A program made the translations under genes and the position numbers. The notes under the pieces were generated by a model, which saw only the letters and a list, made by a program, of their open reading frames with translations, did not search any database and was not told the origin of the DNA. Below are positions 22,149 through 31,570 of a stretch of 64,000 bases of DNA, piece after piece. How positions within the stretch are numbered: the first letter of the stretch is position 1; each line of letters opens with the position of its first letter. Source of the DNA: Flavobacterium anhuiense (GTDB taxonomy: Bacteria > Bacteroidota > Bacteroidia > Flavobacteriales > Flavobacteriaceae); assembly GCF_004151235.1 (NCBI RefSeq), contig NZ_JUIV01000004.1, forward strand, positions 124,001-188,000, in the 5' to 3' direction.

Positions 22149-24050
22149 ATGAAAAAAGTAGTATTAACAACCTTAATAATGATGAGTTTAAATGCTATCG
22201 GACAGAATGTAATGTCGCCAGAATTGTTATGGAAATTAGGAAGAGTAACGCCTCTTGGCATTTCTAAAGATGCAAAAAGTGTAGTTTTTAAAGTTTCGAC
22301 GCCTTCTGTGGCCGATAACAAATCGACTTCTAAAATCTACACAATTCCTGTAAATGGAGGAACTGCAACTGAAATTAAAGACACAAAAGAAATTTTGGCT
22401 GATAAAAACATTTCGCCTGACGGAAAATTTGTGGTTTACAATGAAGAAGTAAAACTCGAAAGTGTTTTAGGCAAAGATTTTTATCCAAGTCTAACAAAAT
22501 CTGATGCTCAAATTTATGATGGTTTAGATTACCGTCACTGGGATACTTGGAACGAAGGAAAATTTAATCACGTTTTTTATAAAGAAAACAAAGATGGCGC
22601 AAAAGGAACAGACATCATGAAAGGTGAAACTTTCGATTCTCCGCAAAAACCTTTTGGCGGTGACGAAGATTATATCTGGTCGCCTGACAGCAAAAGCATT
22701 TTGTACGTTTGCAAGAAAAAAGCAGGAACTGCTTATGCAATTTCTACAAACACAGATATTTATGAGTACAATTTAAAAACCCAAAAAACAACAAATAAAA
22801 CCGAAGGCAATTTAGGTTATGATACTGCACCACAATTTTCTCCAACTGGAAATTTATCTTGGTTGCAAATGAAACGCGACGGTTACGAGTCTGATAAAAA
22901 CGATATTATTGTTGAGTTTAAAGGAATCAAAACTAACTTAACAGCAAACTGGGACGGAACTGTAGATAATTTCATTTGGAGCAAAGACGGAAAAACAGTA
23001 TTTTTTGTGGCGCCAATTGACGGAACAAAACAACTTTTTTCAGTTAATTTTCCAGGTTTAACTAAAATCGCAATCAACGTTCGTCAATTGACAAATGGAG
23101 ATTTTGACGTGAATGATTTAATTGGTTTTTCTGGAGACGATATTATCGTTACAAGAACAGATATGAATCATGCTGGTGAAATTTTTTCTTTCAATTTGAA
23201 AAAAAATACTTGGAAACAATTATCAAACATCAATACTGAAACATATAAAACTTTAGCTTTAAGCAAAACCGAAAGACGTTATGTTACTACAACTGACGGT
23301 AAAAAAATGCTGGTTTGGGTAATCTTACCTCCAAACTTTGATGCTTCTAAAAAGTATCCAACTTTATTATTCTGCCAAGGAGGACCACAAAGTGCATTGA
23401 CACAATCGTATTCTTTCCGTTGGAATTTCTCTTTAATGGCTGCAAAAGGTTATGTGGTTGTAGCCCCAAACCGTCGTGGAATGCCTGGACATGGTGTCGA
23501 ATGGAACGAGCAAATCAGCAAAGATTGGGGCGGACAAGTTATGGACGATTATCTTTCTGCAATTGATGATGTGGCAAAAGAAAGCTATGTTGACAAAAGC
23601 CGTTTAGGTTGTGTTGGTGCTAGTTACGGAGGATATTCTGTATTTTATTTAGCTGGAATCCACAAAAACCGTTTCAAAACTTTTATCGCTCACGATGGAG
23701 TTTTCAATACCGTTTCAATGTTAGGAACTACTGAAGAAGTTTTCTTTAACAACTGGGATTTTGGCGGACCTTATTGGGAAAAAGATAATGCTGTAGCGCA
23801 AAAAGCATATACGACTTTTAATCCTGCAACTTTGGTTCAAAACTGGAACAAGCCGATTTTGATTTTCCAAGGAGGAAAAGATTTCCGTGTGCCAATCGGA
23901 CAAGGACAAGAAGCTTTTCAAGCTGCTCAATTAAGAGGAATCAAAAGTAGATTTGTGTATTTCCCAGACGAAAATCACTGGGTTTTAAAACCACAAAATG
24001 CTCAGGTTTGGCAAGGTGAGTTTTTCAAATGGTTAGACGAAACTTTATAA
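22149..24050 (+). CDS. S9 family prolyl oligopeptidase-type peptidase, exported
   Basis: A 633-aa protein from the ATG at 22149. The signal peptide MKKVVLTTLIMMSLNAIGQ precedes a beta-propeller region (about 30-390) and an alpha/beta hydrolase domain. Catalytic Ser lies in GASYGGYS, Asp in GGKDFRVP and His in DENHW, the S9 triad in order. It would cleave dipeptides or short peptides in the periplasm, as in the dipeptidyl aminopeptidase/acylaminoacyl-peptidase group. It is a single-gene unit ended by the terminator at 24070-24104. Confidence 0.9.
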   Translation: MKKVVLTTLIMMSLNAIGQNVMSPELLWKLGRVTPLGISKDAKSVVFKVSTPSVADNKSTSKIYTIPVNGGTATEIKDTKEILADKNISPDGKFVVYNEEVKLESVLGKDFYPSLTKSDAQIYDGLDYRHWDTWNEGKFNHVFYKENKDGAKGTDIMKGETFDSPQKPFGGDEDYIWSPDSKSILYVCKKKAGTAYAISTNTDIYEYNLKTQKTTNKTEGNLGYDTAPQFSPTGNLSWLQMKRDGYESDKNDIIVEFKGIKTNLTANWDGTVDNFIWSKDGKTVFFVAPIDGTKQLFSVNFPGLTKIAINVRQLTNGDFDVNDLIGFSGDDIIVTRTDMNHAGEIFSFNLKKNTWKQLSNINTETYKTLALSKTERRYVTTTDGKKMLVWVILPPNFDASKKYPTLLFCQGGPQSALTQSYSFRWNFSLMAAKGYVVVAPNRRGMPGHGVEWNEQISKDWGGQVMDDYLSAIDDVAKESYVDKSRLGCVGASYGGYSVFYLAGIHKNRFKTFIAHDGVFNTVSMLGTTEEVFFNNWDFGGPYWEKDNAVAQKAYTTFNPATLVQNWNKPILIFQGGKDFRVPIGQGQEAFQAAQLRGIKSRFVYFPDENHWVLKPQNAQVWQGEFFKWLDETL

Positions 24051-24069
24051 CACCTAAAAACCATATTTT

Positions 24070-24104
24070 ACAGCCGTAGATTTACATAATCTACGGCTGT
24101 TTTT
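24070..24104 (+). terminator. Terminator after the S9 peptidase gene
   Basis: ACAGCCGTAGATT pairs with AATCTACGGCTGT around a short loop and is followed by TTTT. Confidence 0.85.
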
Positions 24105-24192
24105 ATTTTGAGACCTTACAATTATATAACATATTCGGTAGAATTACTCTTCATAAAACAGATTTTTTTAGATAAATTGCAATGTTTTAATA

Positions 24193-26661
24193 ATGCCTAA
24201 TTCCCAAATCTTTCAGCAAAATATGGAGTCCAAAAGAAGTTACACTGCAATCAAAGTTTTATTCAGCTATGTTGCATTATTGGCTTTGGTCGTTACAGTT
24301 GGATGGTTTCTATATTCTGAAAATGTTGTTTATAACAAACTTGAAGATAAGATTGCTTTAGAAAAAACCAAAATCCTTAGAGTCAGCAGATTGTATTCTA
24401 ATGTTTATAAAACAGAGAGTTTAGCCAGACAAACGATTCAGAATAATTCTGAAAAAGATTTTAAAAGTTATTTAATCGAAACCGATTCGCTTCGCAAGCG
24501 TATAGACACTTTAAAACAGATTGTTACTACAGAATACCAAAAAACACTTTTGGATAGTGTTACGTATTTCTTGGCCGAAAAAACAGAAAACATCAAACAG
24601 TTAAGAGAAATCAAGAATAAAGCTGATGATGAAACTTCTGTAAATAATGCGATTGACGAAATCACTAAAATGGAGTTCAATCTTAGAAAATTGGAACTTC
24701 AGGATTTTACTAAAAACCCGAATCAATTAGGAAGTTACCAGCGAAGTGTTCTGCAGCGTTATGTCGATTATTTAAATTCGAACATTCCTGATGACAGCAC
24801 CAATACGCTGAGCAAAAAAGCTTCAGACTCTATTTTGGCCAATTCTAAAAAGCTTTTGAGTTCTGTAAAAATAAAAGCTGAAAAGAAGAAAGAATCTTTG
24901 AATTTTGAAGAAAATAAATTGCTTCAAAACGAAATAGCGATTTCCGATCAGCTTAGAAAAATACTTCGAATTATTGAAAGAGAAATTATCATCAATTCGA
25001 TAAAAAACAATTCATTAAAAGAAAAATCATTAAAAAGAGTCAACGAAATTGTAACGGCTTCGGCTGTTATCGGTTTATTATTGACTGTCTTTTTTTCCAT
25101 TCTAATTGTAAGCGATTATTCAAAATCTCAATTGTATAAGAAACAGCTTGAAATTGCGAATTTCAAAACCAAAAATCTGCTGAAAAGCCGCGAGCAATTG
25201 ATCTCGACGGTGAGTCACGATTTAAAAACTCCTTTGAGCACCATTGTCGGTTATTCTGAACTTTTGGGCAATTCAGATGTCAATACCAAACAATCCTATT
25301 TCATTAAAAACATTAAAAATTCATCTGAGTACATCACTCAACTTGTTCAGGATTTATTGGATTTTTCTCAGATCGAAGCAGGGAAAATTTCTATAGAAAA
25401 AGTTCCGTTTTCACTACCTGAAATTATTGAGGATGTTGCCCGAAACATTCAGACGGTTTACAAGCAAAAAGACATTGATCTTATTATCAATGTAGACGAA
25501 AAGTTTCAGCAGCGTATTGTTGGCGATCCATTTCGCTTAAAGCAAATTCTGACCAACATTATCGGAAATGCTTATAAATTTACCGAACAAGGCCATATTC
25601 GAATTGCCGCTTACGCGAATGACGACCAGTTTTTTACTATTTCGATTCAAGATACTGGAATTGGAATTGAAAAAGCCAATCAGAAACTGGTTTTTGAAGA
25701 ATTTGCACAAGCCAATGAAGGCATTGAAAAGAAATATGGCGGAACTGGCTTGGGATTATCAATCTGCCAAAAGATTATTTCTATTTTGGGAGGAAGTTTG
25801 AGCTTAGACAGTATTTTTGGAAAAGGAAGCACATTTACTATTCACTTGCCTTTAATATTTGATAGCAGTCAAAATACTCCAATTGCAGAAGTGAAACCTA
25901 GAACAATAAAAAGCAGTAAAAAGCAGACTTTTATTGTTGTAGACGACGATATTAATCTTCTAAATTTAACCAGCGGTGTTTTAAAACAAGAACAGCACCA
26001 GGTATTTTCATTTACTAATCCTGCAAAAGCTTTAGAAACTATTCAAAACACACGTTTCGATTTTGTCATTACCGATATTCAAATGCCAGAAATTGACGGT
26101 TTTATGTTCTTAGAAAAACTTCGTGAACTTCCTGAAACCATTTTTAAAAACCAGCCAGTAATTGCACTTACTGGACGCACAGATTTGGATCTTTCGGTAT
26201 ATAAAAATGCTGGTTTTACAACAGTTGTAAAGAAACCTTATTCGCCAAAAATTTTATTAGAAACTATTCAGCATATTTTAGATCATGAAGAAGTGCCGTT
26301 AGTTGAATCGACAGAAAATGAAAATCAAAATGCTTCTCAAATGTATTCTCTAGAAACGTTGAAGGATTTTCTAGGTCACGACGAATCGGCTTTGAAAGAA
26401 GTTTTAAAATCTTTTATAGAAACTACTGTTGAAAATACTGAACTTTTAAAAACTGCTGTTGAAGAGAAAAATCACGAAGAAATAAAATCTATTGCGCATC
26501 GTATTGCACCAATGTTTAAACAAATTCAAGCCAATAAAATTGGTGATCTCTTAAAAGATCTGGAAAAAGAAGATTTAAACACAATTGATGTGAATGCTAC
26601 TTATACAGATTTAAATGAAAAAATAAGAGCTCTGTTTGAAGAATTAAAACACGAGATTTAA
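24193..26661 (+). CDS. Hybrid sensor histidine kinase with receiver and Hpt domains
   Basis: An 822-aa protein. A transmembrane helix near 18-37 and another near 290-310 enclose a long helical periplasmic sensor rich in coiled coil. Then come HisKA (VSHDLKTPLSTIVGYSELL, His near 343), HATPase (NIIGNAYKFTEQG, DTGIGI, GGTGLGLSICQK), a receiver (VVDDD, DIQMPEIDGF, KKPYSP) and an Hpt-like domain with SIAHRIAPMF. This is a complete phosphorelay in one chain. It is convergent with the sigma-54 regulator at 26686-28044, 24 bp apart, which is its likely output partner. Confidence 0.93.
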   Translation: MPNSQIFQQNMESKRSYTAIKVLFSYVALLALVVTVGWFLYSENVVYNKLEDKIALEKTKILRVSRLYSNVYKTESLARQTIQNNSEKDFKSYLIETDSLRKRIDTLKQIVTTEYQKTLLDSVTYFLAEKTENIKQLREIKNKADDETSVNNAIDEITKMEFNLRKLELQDFTKNPNQLGSYQRSVLQRYVDYLNSNIPDDSTNTLSKKASDSILANSKKLLSSVKIKAEKKKESLNFEENKLLQNEIAISDQLRKILRIIEREIIINSIKNNSLKEKSLKRVNEIVTASAVIGLLLTVFFSILIVSDYSKSQLYKKQLEIANFKTKNLLKSREQLISTVSHDLKTPLSTIVGYSELLGNSDVNTKQSYFIKNIKNSSEYITQLVQDLLDFSQIEAGKISIEKVPFSLPEIIEDVARNIQTVYKQKDIDLIINVDEKFQQRIVGDPFRLKQILTNIIGNAYKFTEQGHIRIAAYANDDQFFTISIQDTGIGIEKANQKLVFEEFAQANEGIEKKYGGTGLGLSICQKIISILGGSLSLDSIFGKGSTFTIHLPLIFDSSQNTPIAEVKPRTIKSSKKQTFIVVDDDINLLNLTSGVLKQEQHQVFSFTNPAKALETIQNTRFDFVITDIQMPEIDGFMFLEKLRELPETIFKNQPVIALTGRTDLDLSVYKNAGFTTVVKKPYSPKILLETIQHILDHEEVPLVESTENENQNASQMYSLETLKDFLGHDESALKEVLKSFIETTVENTELLKTAVEEKNHEEIKSIAHRIAPMFKQIQANKIGDLLKDLEKEDLNTIDVNATYTDLNEKIRALFEELKHEI

Positions 26662-26685
26662 AACCAACTCTTTCAAAAGTAATTT

Positions 26686-28044
26686 TTACTCAATATTATA
26701 TTGCTTCAATTTATTATAAAGTGTTTTTCTGGTAATTTTCAGCAATTTTGCCGCTTCAGATTTATTATTTTGCGCTTTTGACAAGGCATGAATAATAGTC
26801 TCTTTTTCGTTTTCAGACAATGAGAAAACTTCATTTGCGCTAGGCTGCTGTTTTTGAATCTGAAAAAATTCTGCCGGAAGGACATCGCTTTCTATAAAAT
26901 CTCCTCGAGTCAAAAGAGTAGCACGTTTTACGCAATTTTGCAATTCTCGTAAATTTCCTGGCCAGTTGTAATTCTGAAAAATCGAAACTACTTCTGGAGA
27001 AAATCCGATCACGTCTTTATCTAACTGTTGATTGGCTTTTTCTAGGAAATAATCGGCAAAAACCATTAAATCTTCTCCACGATCTTTTAAAGATGGCGAC
27101 TGAATAGAAAACTCATTGATTCTATGGTATAAATCTTCTCTAAAATCGCCGTTTTTTACTGCCTCGCGCAAATCTTCATTAGTAGCTGTAATAATACGTA
27201 TATCGACGTTTATTTCTTTATTGCTCCCCACAGGCTTAATTTTTCTTTCCTGAAGTGCTCTTAATAATTGAATTTGGTTTTCGTACGAAAGATTTCCGAT
27301 TTCATCTAAAAATAAAGTTCCGCCATTAGCTGCTTCAAAATATCCTTTTTTGTCGTTTATCGCTCCCGTAAAAGAACCTTTTAAGTGCCCGAAAAATTCG
27401 CTCGCCGCCAATTCTTTCGGAATCGCTCCGCAATCTACTGCAATAAAATTATTGTCTTTTCGTCTGCTCTGCTGGTGAATGCTTTTAGCAATGATTTCTT
27501 TTCCTGTTCCGCTTTCGCCAATAATCAAAACAGACATATCGGTTGGACTAACCAATTGAATATGATCTAGCAGTTTTTTTGAAGCAACAGAAATTCCTCT
27601 AACAAATTCATTTTCTGTTGAAACTGGCTTTTTAGATGCTTTCTTCTTCTTTTCTGGAATCTCAGATTGTTCTTCCTCCGCTTTTGGAGCCTGCAATGCA
27701 TTGGTAATAACCAAAAGAACTTCATCTGGATTAAAGGGTTTAGAAATATAATCTGCAGCTCCGTTTTTGATGGCTTTTACTGCAGTATTTACATCAGAAT
27801 AGCCTGTCATTAAAATAACAGGAATATGAGGATGTGAATTTTTAAATTCAGACATCAATCTAATACCATCAGAATCAGGCAAACGAAGGTCTGTCAAAAT
27901 CAAATCAAATGATTCATTTTTAACTGCTTCACGTGCTTCTGAGGCAGAGAACGCTATCGTTACATCGTACGCTTTTTTGATTAGAAATTTTTCTAATAAT
28001 TTACAAAACGCAATATCATCTTCTATTACTAATATCTTCGGCAT
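26686..28044 (-). CDS. Sigma-54-dependent response regulator (NtrC family)
   Basis: A 452-aa protein: receiver with phosphoacceptor Asp in LILTDLRLPDSDG, AAA+ domain with Walker A GESGTGKE and Walker B TLFLDEIG, and a C-terminal Fis-type HTH (NNKSEAAKLLKITRKTLYNKL). The sigma-54 contact loop reads GSFTGA in place of the usual GAFTGA, a substitution also known in some active members. A Lys-rich linker (about 120-145) joins receiver and AAA+. It probably takes phosphate from the convergent hybrid kinase and opens RpoN promoters. The PepSY-like cluster next door is a possible target. Confidence 0.92.
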   Translation of the reverse strand: MPKILVIEDDIAFCKLLEKFLIKKAYDVTIAFSASEAREAVKNESFDLILTDLRLPDSDGIRLMSEFKNSHPHIPVILMTGYSDVNTAVKAIKNGAADYISKPFNPDEVLLVITNALQAPKAEEEQSEIPEKKKKASKKPVSTENEFVRGISVASKKLLDHIQLVSPTDMSVLIIGESGTGKEIIAKSIHQQSRRKDNNFIAVDCGAIPKELAASEFFGHLKGSFTGAINDKKGYFEAANGGTLFLDEIGNLSYENQIQLLRALQERKIKPVGSNKEINVDIRIITATNEDLREAVKNGDFREDLYHRINEFSIQSPSLKDRGEDLMVFADYFLEKANQQLDKDVIGFSPEVVSIFQNYNWPGNLRELQNCVKRATLLTRGDFIESDVLPAEFFQIQKQQPSANEVFSLSENEKETIIHALSKAQNNKSEAAKLLKITRKTLYNKLKQYNIE

Positions 28045-28120
28045 CTGCTTTTAGGGTCTTTTTGCTAAAATAATATTATTAAACTTGTTATTTCATAAAA
28101 TTATGTAAAATATGTAAAAA

Positions 28121-28151
28121 AAAAAGAGATTGCACGACGCAATCTCTTTTT
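28121..28151 (-). terminator. Terminator after the PepSY-like cluster
   Basis: AAAAAGAGATTGC and GCAATCTCTTTTT form a perfect 13-bp stem with A and T runs, so it can work in both directions. It separates the PepSY-like cluster from the response regulator gene. Confidence 0.85.
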
Positions 28152-28181
28152 CACCAAAAACATAAATCTAAATTCACCTAA

Positions 28182-28478
28182 TTATATTTTCAACCAGTTA
28201 CCATTGACATCTGAGTAAACAGTAGCCTTCTGGTCTCCAACTGATATTTCGAGTTTATACTCTTTTTTTTCATTTACAAAGGCTTTTTCCAGTTTTGCGC
28301 CTGGATAAGCGGTCTGCAAGGCTGTTTTTACAGCTGCAGGCACAGCATCTACTGTAACTTCTGTATATTCTGACTGAAGAGTTACAGTTGCTTTAGCGTT
28401 TTTAGAAACTGGCAACACATTTGCATGAATTGACATTGTTCCTAGAACAACTATTGCTGATAAGATTATTTTTTTCAT
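28182..28478 (-). CDS. Secreted PepSY-like protein, copy 5 of 5
   Basis: A 98-aa exported protein: signal peptide MKKIILSAIVVLGTMSIHA, then a single PepSY-like domain with VDAVPAAVKTALQTAYPGAKLEKAFVNEKKEYKLEI and an ending VYSDVNGNWLKI. Proteins of this type fold like half a beta-lactamase-inhibitor domain and are taken to bind peptides or inhibit peptidases outside the cell. It is the last of five tandem paralogues and is followed by a terminator. Confidence 0.8.
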   Translation of the reverse strand: MKKIILSAIVVLGTMSIHANVLPVSKNAKATVTLQSEYTEVTVDAVPAAVKTALQTAYPGAKLEKAFVNEKKEYKLEISVGDQKATVYSDVNGNWLKI

Positions 28479-28493
28479 GATGCTGATTTTTAA

Positions 28494-28787
28494 TTATTTC
28501 TTGATAATATTACCAGAAGCATCTGTAAAAATGGTATACTTCTTTTCTCCACTTGAAATTTCAAGTTTATACTCGTTTTTATCGTTTTTATAAGCTTTTT
28601 CCAGCTTAGTGTTTGGAAACGATTTTTCAACTGTAGATTTCACTGCTGCTGGCACTTGGTCTGCAGCTACTTCTGTAAATGCATCTTGAAAAATTACTGA
28701 TTGAGTAATTGAGATTGCTGGAAGAACTGCAGCATTTACTGAAAGACTTCCTAAAACAATCGCTGCTGATAAAACTAACTTTTTCAT
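28494..28787 (-). CDS. Secreted PepSY-like protein, copy 4 of 5
   Basis: A 97-aa paralogue with signal peptide MKKLVLSAAIVLGSLSVNAA and the domain core VAADQVPAAVKSTVEKSFPNTKLEKAYKNDKNEYKLEI. The end, YTIFTDASGNIIKK, is closest to copy 3. The gap to copy 5 is 15 bp, so the two are surely co-transcribed. Confidence 0.8.
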   Translation of the reverse strand: MKKLVLSAAIVLGSLSVNAAVLPAISITQSVIFQDAFTEVAADQVPAAVKSTVEKSFPNTKLEKAYKNDKNEYKLEISSGEKKYTIFTDASGNIIKK

Positions 28788-28804
28788 AATATTTGTGGTT
28801 TAAA

Positions 28805-29095
28805 TTATTTTTTAAGAATGTTACCAGAAGCATCTGTATAAACGATCGATTTTTCACCTCGAACGGTTATTTCAATTTTGTACTCCTTTTTATCATTTAC
28901 CCATGCTTTTTCAAGCACTACACCAGGATAAGCTTCATCTAAGCCTTTCTTCACAGCTGCCGGAACTCCGTCTACTTCTTTATATCCATCCTGATCATTA
29001 ACTGTCTGCACCATTGGATTGGTTACAGCAGTGGTTTCTGCATGCATCGACAAACTGCCTAAGACAATTGCTGCCGATAAGATTAACTTTTTCAT
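28805..29095 (-). CDS. Secreted PepSY-like protein, copy 3 of 5
   Basis: A 96-aa paralogue: signal peptide MKKLILSAAIVLGSLSMHA, core DGVPAAVKKGLDEAYPGVVLEKAWVNDKKEYKIEITV, end VYTDASGNILKK. It is 17 bp from copy 4. The core Glu-Lys-Ala pair before the DKKEYK strand is kept, so the fold should be intact. Confidence 0.8.
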   Translation of the reverse strand: MKKLILSAAIVLGSLSMHAETTAVTNPMVQTVNDQDGYKEVDGVPAAVKKGLDEAYPGVVLEKAWVNDKKEYKIEITVRGEKSIVYTDASGNILKK

Positions 29096-29121
29096 AGTTA
29101 TAGTTTAAGGGTTAGACTTAA

Positions 29122-29418
29122 TTATTTTTTAATCCAAGTTCCGTCTGCGTTAGCAAAAAGATTTCCTGTTTTATCTCCAACAGTTACTTCAAGTTTGTAC
29201 TCAGATTTTGTGTTTTTAAATGCTTTAGAAAGCACAGCATCTGGATATGCTTTTTTAAGAGCATCTGTTACAGCTGTCGGAACTTCTTCCAATTTGATTT
29301 CTGTATAATCATCTTGGATAGAGATTGTTTTTACGATTGTATTTGAAACTGGAGAAGTTGAAGCAAATGATGTTAAACCTCCCAAAACGATTGCGGCTGA
29401 TAAAAATAAATTTTTCAT
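29122..29418 (-). CDS. Secreted PepSY-like protein, copy 2 of 5
   Basis: A 98-aa paralogue: signal peptide MKNLFLSAAIVLGGLTSFAS, core KLEEVPTAVTDALKKAYPDAVLSKAFKNTKSEYKLEV, end NLFANADGTWIKK. Its sequence is much closer to copy 1 than to copies 3-5, which suggests a recent duplication. Confidence 0.8.
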   Translation of the reverse strand: MKNLFLSAAIVLGGLTSFASTSPVSNTIVKTISIQDDYTEIKLEEVPTAVTDALKKAYPDAVLSKAFKNTKSEYKLEVTVGDKTGNLFANADGTWIKK

Positions 29419-29494
29419 GATAGTTGTTTTTTAATATAGTTAATTTGATCTTAGTATTCTTGATACGGATTTTCACAAGACCTTAAGTTTAAGA

Positions 29495-29791
29495 TTATTG
29501 TTTAATCCAAGTTCCGTCTGCATTTGCGAAAAGATTTCCAACTTTGTCGCCAACAGTAACGTCAAGTTTATACTGTGCTTTTTCGTTTTTATATGCTTTA
29601 GTAATTACTGCTTCTGGATATGCTTTTTTCAAAGCTTCTGTAATAGCAGCTGGTAATTCTTCTAATTTGATTTCTGTGTATTCGTCTTCAATAGAAATCG
29701 TTTTTACGATTGTGTTTGATGTTTGTATAGTTGAAGCGAATGAAGTTAAACTTCCTAAAACAATTGCGGCTGATAAAAATAATTTTTTCAT
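29495..29791 (-). CDS. Secreted PepSY-like protein, copy 1 of 5
   Basis: A 98-aa paralogue, first in the run: signal peptide MKKLFLSAAIVLGSLTSFAS, core KLEELPAAITEALKKAYPEAVITKAYKNEKAQYKLDV, end NLFANADGTWIKQ. It is separated from copy 2 by 76 bp, the widest gap in the cluster, so copy 2 may have its own promoter. Upstream lies a 324-bp gap before accC. Confidence 0.8.
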   Translation of the reverse strand: MKKLFLSAAIVLGSLTSFASTIQTSNTIVKTISIEDEYTEIKLEELPAAITEALKKAYPEAVITKAYKNEKAQYKLDVTVGDKVGNLFANADGTWIKQ

Positions 29792-30086
29792 AACGTATAT
29801 ATTTAAATTAATAGTTGTTTACGCTTTAAGTAATGAAATTATTATGCCGTAAAAGAAAAGAGCCATGCCAAAGATCGTAAAACACTATATTTAAACACTT
29901 TACATCAAATATAGCAAAAAAAGAGAAAATTGAAAAGGTGTGTAAAAGAGAAAAATGTGTGTAATAAGTAAACACTTATAGTGTAACCTTGAAGGGGAAT
30001 TCCAAATTTTAAATTCCAAATTCCAAGTTTAAAGTTTTATGTTCCAAGTTTGGAATTTGGAATTTGAGATTTGAAGCTTTATAAAA
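29792..30086. other. Non-coding gap upstream of the PepSY-like cluster
   Basis: No gene is seen. It should hold the cluster promoter. Its left part (30000-30080) is made of repeated AATTCCAAATT and its complement, which form an imperfect palindrome. A minus-strand TTGGCATGG near 29864-29873 resembles a sigma-54 -24 half site, but no GC pair lies at the -12 distance. Confidence 0.5.
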
Positions 30087-30114
30087 AAAGGCCGTCAATA
30101 TTGACGGCCTTTAA
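30087..30114 (-). terminator. Terminator after accC
   Basis: AAAGGCCGTCAA and TTGACGGCCTTT form a 12-bp stem with a TAT loop, two bases beyond the accC stop, with an A run on the far side that reads as a T run on the minus strand. Confidence 0.85.
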
Positions 30115-30115
30115 A

Positions 30116-31462
30116 TTATTCTGGACTATTCATTTTAAATGTATCCATAAATGCAGTTGTATAATCTCCTGCAATATATTTTGGATCATCCATTAATTGT
30201 CTGTGGAAAGGGATTGTAGTTTTCACACCTTCAATTACGAACTCATCCAAAGCTCTTCGCATTTTGCTGATAGCTTCTTCACGAGATTGTGCAGTTGTAA
30301 TTAACTTAGCAATCATTGAATCGTAGTTTGGCGGAATGCTATATCCTGAGTATACGTGAGTATCTAAACGCACTCCGTGTCCTCCTGGCATATGAAGCGT
30401 AGTAATTTTTCCTGGTGAAGGACGAAAATCGTTATAAGGATCTTCAGCATTAATACGAACTTCGATAGCGTGTAATTGTGGAAGGTAGTTTTTTCCTGAA
30501 ATTGGAATTCCAGCAGCAACCATAATTTGCTCGCGAATCAAATCATAATCGATAACTTGTTCTGTGATTGGGTGCTCAACTTGAATACGAGTATTCATTT
30601 CCATGAAGTAGAAGTTTCTGTGTTTATCAACCAAAAATTCCACAGTTCCAGCTCCTTCATATTTAATAAACTCAGCAGCTTTTACAGCAGCTTCCCCCAT
30701 TCTTGTACGAAGTTCGTCTGTCATGAAAGGTGAAGGTGTTTCTTCAGTAAGTTTTTGGTGACGTCTTTGAACAGAACAATCTCTTTCAGAAAGGTGACAT
30801 GCTTTACCATAAGAATCTCCAACAACTTGAATTTCGATATGACGTGGCTCTTCAATAAGTTTTTCCATGTACATTCCATCATTACCAAAAGCTGCAGCAG
30901 CTTCTTGACGCGCGCTTTCCCAAGCTTTTAAAAGATCTTCCTCTTTCCAGATGGCACGCATACCTTTTCCACCACCACCAGCAGTAGCTTTCATCATTAC
31001 TGGATAGCCAATTTCTTTAGCTACTTCTTTTGCATGTTCGTATGATTCTAATAAACCGTCTGAACCTGGTACACAAGGAACTCCTGCAGCTTTCATTGTT
31101 TCTTTTGCAGTAGCTTTATCTCCCATTCGGTCGATCATTTCTGGAGCTGCACCGATAAATTTAATTCCGTGCTCTTGACAGATTTTAGAGAATTTAGCAT
31201 TCTCAGAAAGAAATCCATAACCTGGATGAATTGCATCTGCGTTTGTAATTTCTGCAGCTGCAATAATATTTGACATTTTCAAATACGATAAGTTACTCGG
31301 AGGAGGACCAATACAAACCGCTTCGTCAGCAAATTTAACATGTAAACTTTCTGCGTCGGCTGTAGAGTAAACTGCAACAGTTTTAATTCCCATTTCCTTA
31401 CATGTACGAATTACACGTAGTGCAATTTCTCCTCTATTCGCAATTAATATTTTTTTAAACAT
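30116..31462 (-). CDS. accC: Acetyl-CoA carboxylase biotin carboxylase subunit
   Basis: A 448-aa ATP-grasp enzyme. [20 protein letters not shown] starts the N-terminal domain; the glycine-rich ATP loop is [13 protein letters not shown], and the active site has [16 protein letters not shown]. It carboxylates the biotin of AccB with bicarbonate and ATP, the first half of malonyl-CoA synthesis. It lies 108 bp after accB, the gap filled with TTAGATAATT and AATCTAAAAT repeats. Length and motifs match AccC fully. Confidence 0.95.
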   Translation of the reverse strand: MFKKILIANRGEIALRVIRTCKEMGIKTVAVYSTADAESLHVKFADEAVCIGPPPSNLSYLKMSNIIAAAEITNADAIHPGYGFLSENAKFSKICQEHGIKFIGAAPEMIDRMGDKATAKETMKAAGVPCVPGSDGLLESYEHAKEVAKEIGYPVMMKATAGGGGKGMRAIWKEEDLLKAWESARQEAAAAFGNDGMYMEKLIEEPRHIEIQVVGDSYGKACHLSERDCSVQRRHQKLTEETPSPFMTDELRTRMGEAAVKAAEFIKYEGAGTVEFLVDKHRNFYFMEMNTRIQVEHPITEQVIDYDLIREQIMVAAGIPISGKNYLPQLHAIEVRINAEDPYNDFRPSPGKITTLHMPGGHGVRLDTHVYSGYSIPPNYDSMIAKLITTAQSREEAISKMRRALDEFVIEGVKTTIPFHRQLMDDPKYIAGDYTTAFMDTFKMNSPE

Positions 31463-31469
31463 CTTATTT

Positions 31470-31566
31470 TAATTAGATAATTAGACAATTTGATAATTAG
31501 ATAATTTTAGATGATTAACAAAACTTTTTTCGAACCATTCTAAAATCTAAAATCTAAAATCTAAAT
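31470..31566. repeat. Low-complexity repeats between accB and accC
   Basis: Variants of TTAGATAATTAGACAATT and three tandem copies of AATCTAA fill the accB-accC gap. No structure with a T run is seen, so transcription may read through. Confidence 0.55.
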
Positions 31567-31570
31567 TTAT

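Noticed and set aside
29864..29873. Possible sigma-54 promoter upstream of the PepSY-like cluster
   Set aside because: TTGGCATGG gives only a -24 half; the GC pair needed at the -12 distance is missing.
31470..31566. CRISPR-like array between accB and accC
   Set aside because: The units are short, adjacent and low-complexity, with no unique spacers.
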